From positions 1,426,001 through 1,490,000 of the forward strand of contig NZ_CP075371.1 in assembly GCF_018459925.1 (NCBI RefSeq): a stretch of 64,000 nt of DNA, written 5' to 3'. The notes beneath the pieces are model-generated. The model did not search any database, was not told where the DNA came from, and saw only the letters and a list, made by a program, of their open reading frames with translations. Below, piece after piece: positions 36,205-44,669 of this stretch (position 1 is its first letter; the number at the start of each line of letters is the position of its first letter). A program made the position numbers and the translations under genes. This DNA comes from Nocardioides aquaticus (lineage in GTDB: Bacteria; Actinomycetota; Actinomycetes; Propionibacteriales; Nocardioidaceae).

Positions 36205-36405
36205 GTGCTCGACATGCTGGCGTGGTTCGTCGTCCCGCTGGTGCCGCTCGGCCCGCTGACGGCGCTCGGGGCACGGCGCCGCGGCAACCCGTGGGCCCTG
36301 GCGGTGCTCGCGGGGCTCGTCTTCCCGCTCACGTGGGCTCACTGGTACGTCAGCGACGAGTTGCCGCTGCGTCGCGGACCGTCGTCCAGCATGTCTCGAG
36401 CCTGA
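36205..36405 (+). CDS. Small membrane protein (66 aa)
   Basis: From GTG 36205 (ATG 36214 is an alternative). Two hydrophobic helices, MLAWFVVPLVPLGPLTALGA and PWALAVLAGLVFPLTWAHWYV, separated by a basic ARRRGN turn. No family recognised. It lies alone between the FAD protein promoter and a minus-strand zinc-ribbon mini-gene; expression uncertain. Confidence 0.45.
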   Translation: MLDMLAWFVVPLVPLGPLTALGARRRGNPWALAVLAGLVFPLTWAHWYVSDELPLRRGPSSSMSRA

Positions 36406-36449
36406 CCCGGCCTGCCGTCATCTCGGGCTGCCGCCGCCCGGTCCCGGGC

Positions 36450-36620
36450 TCAGACCCCTCCGAGGCCACCCGCGGCGCCGGGGGGCATCTTGCCCGCGTC
36501 GAACGGCTCGTCGTGGCCCGGCTGACCGCACCGGCGGCACCAGTAGCGGCCCTGGGCGTCGCGCTGGTTGCGGTGGAAGGAGTGGTAGCCGAGGCGGCAG
36601 CGGAGCGGTCGGGAGCTCAT
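36450..36620 (-). CDS. 56-aa zinc-ribbon-like mini-protein
   Basis: Starts at ATG 36620. The sequence has RCRLGYHSFHRNQ and, after 14 residues, WCRRCGQPGH, giving one Cys plus a CxxC pair and nearby His residues that could bind a metal. The rest is Gly/Pro-rich. Such short GYH...CxxCG proteins are common in actinobacteria and have no known role. It is the last gene of the minus-strand aminotransferase side, but orientation places it after a 40-bp gap behind the aminotransferase stop in the opposite sense of flow. Confidence 0.5.
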   Translation of the reverse strand: MSSRPLRCRLGYHSFHRNQRDAQGRYWCRRCGQPGHDEPFDAGKMPPGAAGGLGGV

Positions 36621-36660
36621 CCACCCATCATGCCCGCCCGTGCCGCCCGTCGGCGCGCGC

Positions 36661-38049
36661 TCAGATCAGCGAGCCGGCCTTGTCGAGCACCACGCGCAGG
36701 ATCTGCTCCATCTCGTCGAAGTGCTCCTGGGTGCAGACCAGCGGCGGGGCCAGCTGCACGACCGGGTCGCCGCGGTCGTCGGCGCGGCAGTAGAGACCCT
36801 CGGCGAAGAGCTGCTTGGAGACGAAGCCGTACAGCAGGCGCTCGCACTCCTCGGAGGTGAAGGACTCCAGGGTGTCCTTGTCCTTGACCAGCTCGATGCC
36901 GAAGAAGTAGCCGTCGCCGCGCACGTCGCCGACGATCGGCAGGTCCTTGAGCCGCTCGAGGGTGGACCGCAGCGCGTCGGTGTTGTCGCGGACGTTCTCG
37001 AGCACCTTCTCGTTCTCGAAGATGTCGAGGTTGGCCATCGCGACAGCGGTGGAGACCGGGTGCCCGCCGAAGGTGTAGCCGTGGGCGAAGGAGACCTTGT
37101 CGGCCAGGAACGGCTCCATCAGGCGGTCGCTGGCGATCATCGCGCCGAGGGGGGCGTACCCGGAGGTGATGCCCTTGGCGCAGGTGATGATGTCGGGCTG
37201 GTAGCCGAAGCGCTCCGCGCCGAAGAAGTAGCCCAGGCGCCCGAAGGCGCAGATGACCTCGTCGGAGACCAGCAGCACGTCGTACTCGTCGCAGATCTCG
37301 CGGACCCGCTCGAAGTAGCCCGGGGGCGGCGGGAAGCAGCCGCCGGCGTTCTGCACGGGCTCGAGGAAGACCGCGGCGACGGTGTCGGGGCCCTCGTTCT
37401 CGATCGCGACCGCGATCTGGTCCGCGGCCCAGCGGCCGAATGCCTCCGGGTCGCTGCCGTCGAGGAACCCGCCGGTGATCTCGGCGGCGCGGTAGATGTT
37501 GGTGTTGGGCACCCGGAAGGTCGAGGGCACCAGCGGCTCGAACTGCTGCTTGAGCAGGGGCAGGCCGGTGATCGACAGCGCGCCCTGCGTGGTGCCGTGG
37601 TAAGCGATGGCGCGGCTGATGACCTTGTGCTTCATCGGCTTGCCGGTGAGCTTGAAGTAGTTCTTGGCCAGCTTCCAGGCGCTCTCGACGGCCTCGCCGC
37701 CGCCGGAGGTGAAGAAGACGCGGTTCAGGTCGCCGGGGGCGTACCCGGCGAGCCGCTCGGCCAGCTCGATCGCGGTCGGGTGCGCGTAGGACCACAGCGG
37801 CATGAAGGCCAGCTCGCGGGCCTGCTTGGCGGCGGCCTCGGCCAGCTCCTCGCGGCCGTGGCCCAGCTGGCTCACGAACAACCCGGCCAGGCCGTCGAGG
37901 TACCGCTTGCCCTGGGCGTCGAAGAGGTAGGCCCCCTCGCCGCGGACCATGATGGGCACGTCCGCGTGGTCGTAGGAGCCGTGGCGCGTGAAGTGCATCC
38001 ACAGGTGGTCCTTGGCGGCCTGCTGGAGGTGGTCGTAGTCCGGGTGCAT
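36661..38049 (-). CDS. Class III aminotransferase (putrescine/diamine-type)
   Basis: 462 residues from ATG 38049. PLP fold I with VFFTSGGGEAVESAWKLAKNYF, the AYHGTTQGALSITG substrate loop, VSDEVICAFGRLGYFFGAERF (Asp for the PLP ring nitrogen) and the Schiff-base Lys in ITCAKGITSGYAPLGA. Similar to SpuC/YgjG-type and omega-amino-acid:pyruvate transaminases. Close to the polyamine importer and divergent from an amidohydrolase; a conserved palindrome lies in the shared 112-bp promoter. Confidence 0.88.
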   Translation of the reverse strand: MHPDYDHLQQAAKDHLWMHFTRHGSYDHADVPIMVRGEGAYLFDAQGKRYLDGLAGLFVSQLGHGREELAEAAAKQARELAFMPLWSYAHPTAIELAERLAGYAPGDLNRVFFTSGGGEAVESAWKLAKNYFKLTGKPMKHKVISRAIAYHGTTQGALSITGLPLLKQQFEPLVPSTFRVPNTNIYRAAEITGGFLDGSDPEAFGRWAADQIAVAIENEGPDTVAAVFLEPVQNAGGCFPPPPGYFERVREICDEYDVLLVSDEVICAFGRLGYFFGAERFGYQPDIITCAKGITSGYAPLGAMIASDRLMEPFLADKVSFAHGYTFGGHPVSTAVAMANLDIFENEKVLENVRDNTDALRSTLERLKDLPIVGDVRGDGYFFGIELVKDKDTLESFTSEECERLLYGFVSKQLFAEGLYCRADDRGDPVVQLAPPLVCTQEHFDEMEQILRVVLDKAGSLI

Positions 38050-38114
38050 GCGTCCATGGTGCGCGCCCGGGCACCCCGTTTGCAAGCGGATCAGTAGTTC
38101 ATCGACACCTTTGT

Positions 38115-38127
38115 GACGGATTCCGTC
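38115..38127. promoter_or_regulatory. Perfect 13-bp palindrome GACGGATTCCGTC (Lrp-type operator candidate)
   Basis: GACGGA-T-TCCGTC is perfectly symmetric and lies in the divergent promoter of the aminotransferase (start 38049) and the amidohydrolase (start 38162). A related site is at 29120-29132. Confidence 0.6.
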
Positions 38128-38161
38128 GCAAGATCGGGTTGCGTCGGTGTATACCTGTCGC

Positions 38162-39796
38162 ATGCGCGACCTCGTCATCCGGGGCGGGCGGGTCTTCGAC
38201 GGGCACCGCCTGCGGGGGCCCGGGACCGTCGTCGTGCGTGGCACCAGGATCGCCGCCCTGCTCGGCCCGGGGGAGCCCCAGCAGTGGCCGCGCGGTGCCG
38301 AGGTCGTCGAGGCCGGGGGCGGGCTGGTCCTCCCCGGCCTCGTCGACGCCCACGTCCACGCCGTCCAGGGCGGGCTCGAGCGCATCCGCTGCGACCTCAC
38401 CGCGCACACCGACCGGGCCGGCACCCTGGCCGCCGTCGCGGCGTACGCGGCGGCCCACCCCGACCTTCCCTGGCTCCTGGGCGGCGGGTGGTCCATGTCG
38501 GCCTTCCCGGGAGGTACGCCGACCGCCGCCGACCTCGACGCCGTCGTCGGTGACCGACCGGTCTTCCTGCCCAACCGCGACCACCACGGCGCCTGGGTCA
38601 GCAGCCGCGCCCTGGCGATGGCCGGGATCGACGAGCACACGCCCGACCCGCCCGACGGGCGCATCGAGCGGGACGACCGGGGTCGTCCGACCGGCACCCT
38701 GCACGAGGGCGCGATGGCCCTGGTCTCGCGGCTGGTGCCGCCGACCACCGAGGCCGAGTGCGACGCCGCGCTGCTGGCCGGGCAGGCGTACCTCCACTCC
38801 CTGGGCGTGACCGGGTGGCAGGACGCGATCGTCGGTGACTACGCAGGTCTGGACGACCCGGGCCCGGCGTACCGGCGCGCGGCGGAGCGCGGTGACCTGA
38901 CCGCCCACGTCGTCGGCGCGCTGTGGTGGGACCGGGAGCGCGGCGTCGAGCAGCTGCCGGACCTGCTGGCCCGGCGCGGGAGCTGCTCGTACGGCCGGTT
39001 CCGCGCGACCAGCGTCAAGGTGATGCAGGACGGGGTGGCCGAGAACGGCACCGCCGCGCTGGGAGCGCCGTACCTCGACCGCTGCGGGCACGCGACCGCC
39101 AACCGCGGTCACTCCTTCGTCGACCCGGCGGCGCTGCGGGAGGCCGTCGTGGCGCTGGACGCCGCGGGGTTCCAGGTCCACGTGCACGCCATCGGCGACC
39201 GCGGCGTGCGGGAGGCCCTCGACGCGTTCGCGGACGTCCCGGTGGGGCGCCGGGGCGTCGGGCGGCACCACGTCGCCCACCTGCAGATGGTCGACCCCGT
39301 CGACCTGCCACGCTTCGCCGAGCTCGGGGTCGCCGCCAACGCCCAGGCGTTGTGGGCCTGCCTGGACGAGCAGATGACGCAGCTGACGCTGCCGTACGTC
39401 GGCGCGGAGCGGGCCCGGTGGCAGTACCCGTTCGGCGCGCTGGTCCGCCACGGCGCGAGGCTGGTGATGGGCAGCGACTGGCCGGTGAGCAGCCCGGCGC
39501 CCTTCGAGGCGATCCACACCGCGGTCAACCGCACCTCCTACGGCGAGCACGGGCGGGGTGGCACCGAGGCGTTCCTGCCCGAGCACGCGGTGGACCTCGT
39601 GACCGCGCTGGCGGCCTACACCTCCGGCAGCGCCTGGATCAACGGTCGGGAGGCCGAGGTCGGCACCCTGGCGCCGGGTCGGGAGGCCGACCTCGTGGTC
39701 CTCGACCGGGACCCGTTCGCCGGTCCGGTCGCGGAGATCGGGGCGGCGCAGGTCGTCGGGACCTGGGTGGCGGGGGAGCGGGTCTTCGGCTCCTGA
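38162..39796 (+). CDS. Amidohydrolase family protein (YtcJ-like)
   Basis: 544 residues from ATG 38162. Metal-dependent hydrolase fold with the first strand motif VLPGLVDAHVHAVQGG (H-x-H), a later HVHAIGDRGVREALD, and the final GSDWPVSSPAPFEAIH Asp. Composite domain at both ends (LVIRGGRVFDG and ADLVVLDRDPF). Substrate is not predictable; YtcJ relatives hydrolyse cyclic amides or N-acyl groups. Promoter location suggests co-control with the polyamine genes. Confidence 0.85.
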   Translation: MRDLVIRGGRVFDGHRLRGPGTVVVRGTRIAALLGPGEPQQWPRGAEVVEAGGGLVLPGLVDAHVHAVQGGLERIRCDLTAHTDRAGTLAAVAAYAAAHPDLPWLLGGGWSMSAFPGGTPTAADLDAVVGDRPVFLPNRDHHGAWVSSRALAMAGIDEHTPDPPDGRIERDDRGRPTGTLHEGAMALVSRLVPPTTEAECDAALLAGQAYLHSLGVTGWQDAIVGDYAGLDDPGPAYRRAAERGDLTAHVVGALWWDRERGVEQLPDLLARRGSCSYGRFRATSVKVMQDGVAENGTAALGAPYLDRCGHATANRGHSFVDPAALREAVVALDAAGFQVHVHAIGDRGVREALDAFADVPVGRRGVGRHHVAHLQMVDPVDLPRFAELGVAANAQALWACLDEQMTQLTLPYVGAERARWQYPFGALVRHGARLVMGSDWPVSSPAPFEAIHTAVNRTSYGEHGRGGTEAFLPEHAVDLVTALAAYTSGSAWINGREAEVGTLAPGREADLVVLDRDPFAGPVAEIGAAQVVGTWVAGERVFGS

Positions 39797-39800
39797 GCGG

Positions 39801-40460
39801 TCACCGACCCCGGGTGAGCCCGCCCGAGGTCAGGAGCCGGACGAGGGCGTCGGGTGCGGAGAGCACGCCCGGGACGACCCCGGGCGTCGACGCCTCGCCC
39901 GCCGGAGTGGTGGACGGGTCGTCGGTCAGCCGCACGTCGCGGCACCCGTACCCGTCGACCACGACACCGGTCAGGTCGGTGCCGGCGTCGCCGTCGTCGG
40001 CAAGCACCAGCAGGTAGCGGGGGCCGAGATCCTTGGTGCACAGACGACCGGGGTCCGCCGGAGCGAGCTCGTCCAGGCTGGTCGCGAGGCCCGGCAGCCG
40101 GTCGTCGACGACCTGCTGCGGGCGCGTCTGCCGGGTCCAGGCCGGGCCGTCCGGTCCGGCCGCCGGGCCGCTCCGCAGGACATAGGTGCAGACCCAGGCG
40201 CGGTCCGGGGTGGCCAGGTCCGGGGCGGAGGGAGCCGGGTCGGTGCCACCGAAGGCGTCGCCCCCGCCGGGCAGCCGGCCCGGGCAGGGGCCGTCCTGGG
40301 CCGCGAGCTCGTCGACGGCCGGGTCGGTGCGGGCCAGGTCGGTCGTGGTGCCGCCCGGGTCGGTCGCGCTGTCCTGGTCGGACGTGCCGCAGGCGGTGAG
40401 CGCCAGCAGGGCGGCGGTCAGCACGGCCGGGGCGGCCAGGTGGGTCGGGGGGTGTCGCAC
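39801..40460 (-). CDS. Putative lipoprotein of unknown function
   Basis: 219 residues from GTG 40460, with AGGAGG upstream. Signal peptide (LAAPAVLTAALLALTAC) ends in a lipobox LTAC followed by Gly. The mature domain is Asp/Pro-rich with four Cys (PCPGRL, VCTYVL, LCTKDL, GCRDVRL), which could pair as two disulfides. No family recognised. 3' end is 4 bp from the amidohydrolase stop, convergent. Confidence 0.7.
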   Translation of the reverse strand: MRHPPTHLAAPAVLTAALLALTACGTSDQDSATDPGGTTTDLARTDPAVDELAAQDGPCPGRLPGGGDAFGGTDPAPSAPDLATPDRAWVCTYVLRSGPAAGPDGPAWTRQTRPQQVVDDRLPGLATSLDELAPADPGRLCTKDLGPRYLLVLADDGDAGTDLTGVVVDGYGCRDVRLTDDPSTTPAGEASTPGVVPGVLSAPDALVRLLTSGGLTRGR

Positions 40461-40684
40461 GGGTCCTCCTCGGGGGTTCGGTGGCGGTGGGACGGCCGCG
40501 GGGCCGTCCTGGTTCCGATCCTGCCGGGACACCTCCGGCCCGGCGGCGTGGCCAGGCGTACCCATCGGGCCATGTCCCCGAGCTGCAGAACGCTGACCTG
40601 GGGCTACGTCGACGGCAGGGTGGTGGACGCGCCGTTCGGTACGCCTGGCTACGGCGGGGACGGGTGCGGCCGGGCCGTCGTGGC

Positions 40685-41248
40685 TCAGACCACCTCGATC
40701 TGCGGGGCGTACGCCGCCATCGCGGCGAGCGCCCGCTCGTGGTCCGCGGCGGTGCCCCCGGCGCAGGCCGTCGACTCGACCCGCACCCAGGCGCCGGCGT
40801 CGGCCGCGGCGAGGGCGGTCGAGAGGATGCAGCAGTCCGTGGCGACGCCGCACAGCACGAGGTGGCGGGCGCCCCCGGTCACCGCGAGGAGCTCCTCGCC
40901 CCACTTGCCCATCGTCGGGCGGGTGACGACCGGGACGTCGGGCAGCAGGGCCGTCACCTCCGGCACCAGCCGCCACAGCGCCTCGTGCGCCGGGTCGAGC
41001 GCGAACGGCCAGGTCCGGTAGTAGTCGGTCCAGGAGCCCTGGGGTGCGACCGGCGGCACGAACCGGGTCAGCACGACCCGGCCGGGGTGCTGCGCGACGA
41101 GGCCGCCGAGCCGGTCCACGACCGCGGGGAAGTCGGGTACGTGCCACGGGCTGTCCGCGTCGGCGAAGACGTGCTGCAGGTCGACGACCACCAGCCACGG
41201 CTCGCCGCGTGAACCGGCCCGGTCGGCCCGGTCGGCCGACACCGTCAC
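40685..41248 (-). CDS. Cysteine hydrolase (isochorismatase/nicotinamidase family)
   Basis: 187 residues from GTG 41248 that overlaps the permease stop. Catalytic Asp in LVVVDLQHVFAD, Lys in PTMGKWGEEL and the nucleophile Cys in CGVATDCCILSTALAA (family cis-peptide VAT plus C) are present. Acts on an amide or ether-linked substrate; coupled to an NCS1 permease, so the imported compound is the likely substrate, for example a nucleobase-derived or hydantoin-like amide (inference). Confidence 0.85.
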   Translation of the reverse strand: MTVSADRADRAGSRGEPWLVVVDLQHVFADADSPWHVPDFPAVVDRLGGLVAQHPGRVVLTRFVPPVAPQGSWTDYYRTWPFALDPAHEALWRLVPEVTALLPDVPVVTRPTMGKWGEELLAVTGGARHLVLCGVATDCCILSTALAAADAGAWVRVESTACAGGTAADHERALAAMAAYAPQIEVV

Positions 41249-42687
41249 CGCCCCTCGGAGCGGGCGACCGCGCCGCGCTGGAGCACCAGGTAGCCGACGA
41301 ACCCGATCGCGAGCGCGACCGGCACCCCGACCGCGGCGAAGGCCCACTCGCCCTCCTTGCCGCCGAACGGGCCCATCAGGTACCCCTGCCAGGACAGCCA
41401 GCCGGCGTAGGTGTTGGTCACCAGGCCCCACCCGACAGCGGTGCCCAGCACCATCACGCCCAGTGCGGGCCAGCGCACGGCGCCGTAGCGACCGGTCCGG
41501 TCGCCCAGGGCCGCGTCGTCGTAGTCGCCGCGGCGCAGCAGCAGGTCGGCCAGCATGATCCCGGCCCAGGCCGAGATGGGGACGCCCAGGGTGATCAGGA
41601 AGCCCTGGAACTGCCCGAAGAAGTCCTCGCCGAAGAACAGCACGTAGATCGAGCCGAGCACCATCAGCAGCCCGTCGATCCCGGCGGCGACGGGCCGCGA
41701 GACCGGCAGCCCGAGGGCCAGCAGGGACAGCCCGGAGGAGTAGATGTCGAGCAGCGCCCCGCCGACGAGGCCGAGGACGACCACGACGACGAACGGGACC
41801 AGGAACCAGGTCGGCAGCAGGCTCGCGAGGGCGCCGATCGGGTCGGCGCCGATCGCCTCGCCCAGGGCGGGGTCCGAGCCGGCGAGCAGCAGGCCGAGCC
41901 CGATCAGGACCAGGTTGGCCACCGAGAGACCGGCGGTCGTCCAGGCCGCGACGCCGAAGGTCGAGGCACCGCGCGGGAGGTAGCGCGAGTAGTCGGCGGC
42001 GGCGTTGATCCACCCGAGCCCGGTGGCGGTGGCGACCAGGACGATCGCACCGACCACCCCGGCGGTCGTCCCGGAGGGCAGCGCGGTGGCAGCACCGAGG
42101 TCGATCCGGTCCAGCACCAGCACGAGGTAGACCGCGGTGAGCGCGACGCCGATCCCGGTGATCCAGGTCTGCACCCGCATGATCAGGTCGAAGCCGATCA
42201 CGCCCCCGGTCACGATCAGCACGACCACGACGGCCAGGGCGATCGCGAGCGTGACGTCGCCGCCGCCCCAGCCCAGCTCGCGGAAGACGGTCGCGGTGGC
42301 CAGGGCCGCCAGCGAGGTGAGCACGGTCTCCCAGCCCACGGTCAGCAGCCACGACACCGCCGACGGCACCCGGTTGCCCTCGACGCCGAACGCGGCCCGT
42401 GAGAGGACCAGGGTCGGCGCGGAGCCCCGCTTGCCGGCCGTGGCGACCAGGCCGGCCAGCAGGCCGGCGCCCACGATCCCGACCACCGAGGCCAGCGCGG
42501 CCTGGCCGAGGCTGATGCCGTACGACAGCGCGAAGGCGCCGTAGCTGATCCCGAAGACCGAGATGGACGCGGCCGTCCACGGCCAGAAGAGGTCCCGGGG
42601 ACGTCCCTTGCGCTCGCCCTCCGCGATCACGTTGATGCCGTTGGTCTCGACGCGTCCCTGGGGCCCCGCGGGGGCCGTCTCGGTCAT
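41245..42687 (-). CDS. NCS1-family nucleobase/allantoin-type permease
   Basis: 480 residues from ATG 42687. Twelve transmembrane helices; the N-terminal NGINVIAEGERKGRPRDLFWPWTAA is the family's conserved entry and the first helices carry GISLGQAALASVVGIVGAG and SAPTLVLSRAAFGVEGN. Cation symporters of this group import cytosine, uracil, allantoin or hydantoins. Couples by 4 bp to the cysteine hydrolase. Confidence 0.88.
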   Translation of the reverse strand: MTETAPAGPQGRVETNGINVIAEGERKGRPRDLFWPWTAASISVFGISYGAFALSYGISLGQAALASVVGIVGAGLLAGLVATAGKRGSAPTLVLSRAAFGVEGNRVPSAVSWLLTVGWETVLTSLAALATATVFRELGWGGGDVTLAIALAVVVVLIVTGGVIGFDLIMRVQTWITGIGVALTAVYLVLVLDRIDLGAATALPSGTTAGVVGAIVLVATATGLGWINAAADYSRYLPRGASTFGVAAWTTAGLSVANLVLIGLGLLLAGSDPALGEAIGADPIGALASLLPTWFLVPFVVVVVLGLVGGALLDIYSSGLSLLALGLPVSRPVAAGIDGLLMVLGSIYVLFFGEDFFGQFQGFLITLGVPISAWAGIMLADLLLRRGDYDDAALGDRTGRYGAVRWPALGVMVLGTAVGWGLVTNTYAGWLSWQGYLMGPFGGKEGEWAFAAVGVPVALAIGFVGYLVLQRGAVARSEGR

Positions 42688-42722
42688 GCGGCGAGCCTAC
42701 GGCGCCGGTCCCGCGCCGCCCC

Positions 42723-42751
42723 TTGTCACCACGGACTGGTAATGCTGTAAT
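42723..42751 (+). promoter_or_regulatory. Promoter TTGTCA-N17-TGTAAT with GTAAT direct repeats
   Basis: TTGTCA (42723-42728) and TGTAAT (42746-42751) are spaced 17 nt, and the ATG at 42758 is 6 nt behind the -10 box, so the mRNA should be leaderless. GTAAT repeats at 42739, 42747 and 42755 (period 8) cover the -10 box and start codon, fitting an autoregulatory operator. Confidence 0.6.
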
Positions 42752-42757
42752 CATGTA

Positions 42758-43273
42758 ATGGAAGAGACGACGATTCAGGCATGGTTCGCCGGCCGGCTGC
42801 CCGGCGAGTGGTTCACCGGACCGGTCACGGTGAGCATCGACCGCGAGGAGGTCCTCGTGGTCGGCGCCATCGCCGTGCCGGACGACGCCGGAGACGGCGA
42901 CGCGGCGCAGGCGGCCCACGAGGGGCGGATCACCCGCTTCCGCGAGGAGACCCGGGCGGCGCGGATGAAGGTCGCCGACGAGGCGCAGGCCCGGTTCGGG
43001 CGGACCGTCAGCTGGGGCGCCGAGTGCGGTGGCACGACCCGGCTGTTCACCCACGTGGCAGCGCCGGTGATGACCCGTCTGCGGCAGCGGGAGAGGCTCG
43101 TGCTCGACACCCTGGTCGAGTCGGGGGTCGCCAAGTCGCGCTCGGAAGCCACGGCCTGGTGCGTGCGCCTGGTGGCCGACCACGAGGAGGAGTGGCTGGG
43201 CGAGCTGAGCGAGGCGCTGGGCTCGGTCCGCGAGGCGCGGGCCAAGGGACCGGGGAGCAGCCGGGCCGGCTGA
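42758..43273 (+). CDS. Protein of unknown function with possible ribbon-helix-helix C-terminus
   Basis: 171 residues. The N-terminal domain is a beta-rich globular unit (GPVTVSIDREEVLVVGAIAVPD). Residues 110-150 (RERLVLDTLVESGVAKSRSEATAWCVRLV) match a ribbon-helix-helix-like dimer module. The leaderless promoter with three 8-bp-spaced GTAAT repeats would suit binding by an RHH dimer series. It converges on the reverse transcriptase; whether they are linked in function is unknown. Not a recognised effector. Confidence 0.65.
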   Translation: MEETTIQAWFAGRLPGEWFTGPVTVSIDREEVLVVGAIAVPDDAGDGDAAQAAHEGRITRFREETRAARMKVADEAQARFGRTVSWGAECGGTTRLFTHVAAPVMTRLRQRERLVLDTLVESGVAKSRSEATAWCVRLVADHEEEWLGELSEALGSVREARAKGPGSSRAG

Positions 43274-43326
43274 CCGCGCGTCCCCGGCCGTCCGGGTGCG
43301 GTGGTCCCGGCCCTGGCGCGTGGGGG

Positions 43327-44637
43327 TCAGCGCGTCCAGTCGACGGCGTCGAGCGCGGCGCGCAGACGGGCGCCGCGGGCGGGGTCGTGGTGCGCCACCC
43401 AGGCGACCCGACCGCGCAGGTGCTCCTCGAACGCGGGGTGGCCCTCCCGGTTCTGGCTGCTGGGGCCGTGCCTCCGGCAGTTGTGCAGGATGGCGCGGAG
43501 CAGGTCGACCTCGGTGCGGCCGACGTGCGGTCGACGGTTGACGACAAGCCCGCCCAGCCGCTGCCGGTCCCCGCGGCGCATCACGGCGGTCTTGCGCGGG
43601 TTGAGCCGGAAGCCCTCGTCGCGGGCGACGACGTCGATGGCGGCGATCAGCCTCGCCGTCCCGTCGCCCCAGTCGCGCTCACCCGAGAACGCGAGGTCGT
43701 CGGCGTAGCGGGTGTACCTGCCTCCCCACGAGCGCGCCAGGGCGGCGAGCCTCACGTCGAGACGGTACGCCGCGAGGTTGGCCAGCGCCGGGGAGGTGGG
43801 CGCGCCCTGCGGCAGGTGGGGGGCGGCCAGTCGCCGGCCCAGCCGCCAGTGGGCCTCGCGCAGCCCGTCGTCGGCGGGGCCCGGCACGGCCTGCCACACG
43901 GACCGCGGCAGGACGCTGGTCGTCAGTCCGGCCAGGCAGTGCGCGACGGGCTCGGGGTAGCCGGCCGAGCGCCAGATGCCGTAGACGCGCGCCACGGTGA
44001 CGCTGGCGAAGAACGCCTCCAGGTCGAGCCGCAGCACGACGGGCCGTCCCGCGTGGGGTGCGGCGTAGGACCGGACGGAGCCACCGGTCCGGAAACCCCG
44101 GGCGGCGTCGTGCAGGGGCACGCGCGAGACGAGGTCGTCCAGGAGCGAGCGCTGGATCCGCCGCACACGCGGCTTGGGCGCCTCCAGGACGCGGATCGCC
44201 CCGCTGGGTGCGACCCGGTGGCTGACCCGGTAGTGCTGCAGACGCCCCTCGCTGGTGCCGCGGGCCCAGCGCCGTGGGTCGGCGAACCAGGCCAGCTCCG
44301 ACCCCTCCACGCCCAGGTGGTGTGCGAGGTCGCCGAGGTCGTCCAGGGCCGGCAGCCGCCAGGGGTTGCGGACCATCCGCGTGGCCACGACCGGCTGCAC
44401 CACCGGCCGGGCGTTGCCCGTCCTGGCGACCGCCGGACGGGTCGAGATCAGCGTGGCCAGCTCCCGCGGCCGGTCCAGCGGCGGCCGGGGGTAGAGGTCC
44501 AGGACCTGGCGGGCGAGCGGGGTCAGCCACCGGCGGCGGCTGCCGAGGACGACCGCGCCGCCCTGGACCATCGCGGACTGGGTCCACTCGCCGGCGAGGA
44601 ACGCCGCGGCGAGGGCGCGGGCCAGGTCGGCCCTCAC
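43327..44637 (-). CDS. Retron-type reverse transcriptase
   Basis: 436 residues from GTG 44637, 32 nt behind the predicted ncRNA. RT motifs in order: the entry block GAIRVLEAPKPRVRRIQRSLL, LRLDLEAFFASV (about 202-213, first catalytic Asp), LPQGAPTSPALANL (about 274-287), YTRYADDLAFSG with the YADD catalytic pair (about 309-312), then NPRKTAV and LGGLVVN. Instead of the classical retron NAxxH and VTG it has YAAPH and LGG, so it belongs to a divergent branch. An N-terminal extension of about 150 residues precedes the fingers, longer than in short retron RTs, and could carry an effector or ncRNA-binding part. Makes msDNA from the adjacent msr-msd in a phage-defence system, by family knowledge. 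Confidence 0.85.
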   Translation of the reverse strand: MRADLARALAAAFLAGEWTQSAMVQGGAVVLGSRRRWLTPLARQVLDLYPRPPLDRPRELATLISTRPAVARTGNARPVVQPVVATRMVRNPWRLPALDDLGDLAHHLGVEGSELAWFADPRRWARGTSEGRLQHYRVSHRVAPSGAIRVLEAPKPRVRRIQRSLLDDLVSRVPLHDAARGFRTGGSVRSYAAPHAGRPVVLRLDLEAFFASVTVARVYGIWRSAGYPEPVAHCLAGLTTSVLPRSVWQAVPGPADDGLREAHWRLGRRLAAPHLPQGAPTSPALANLAAYRLDVRLAALARSWGGRYTRYADDLAFSGERDWGDGTARLIAAIDVVARDEGFRLNPRKTAVMRRGDRQRLGGLVVNRRPHVGRTEVDLLRAILHNCRRHGPSSQNREGHPAFEEHLRGRVAWVAHHDPARGARLRAALDAVDWTR

Positions 44638-44669
44638 CGGTGGGCGCGGGGGGAACGGTGGGGAGGGGG

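Noticed and set aside
40570..40684. Short gene starting MSPSCRTLTWGYVDG between lipoprotein and hydrolase genes
   Set aside because: The frame runs on antisense into the cysteine hydrolase gene and has no stop within the gap; composition is that of a shadow.
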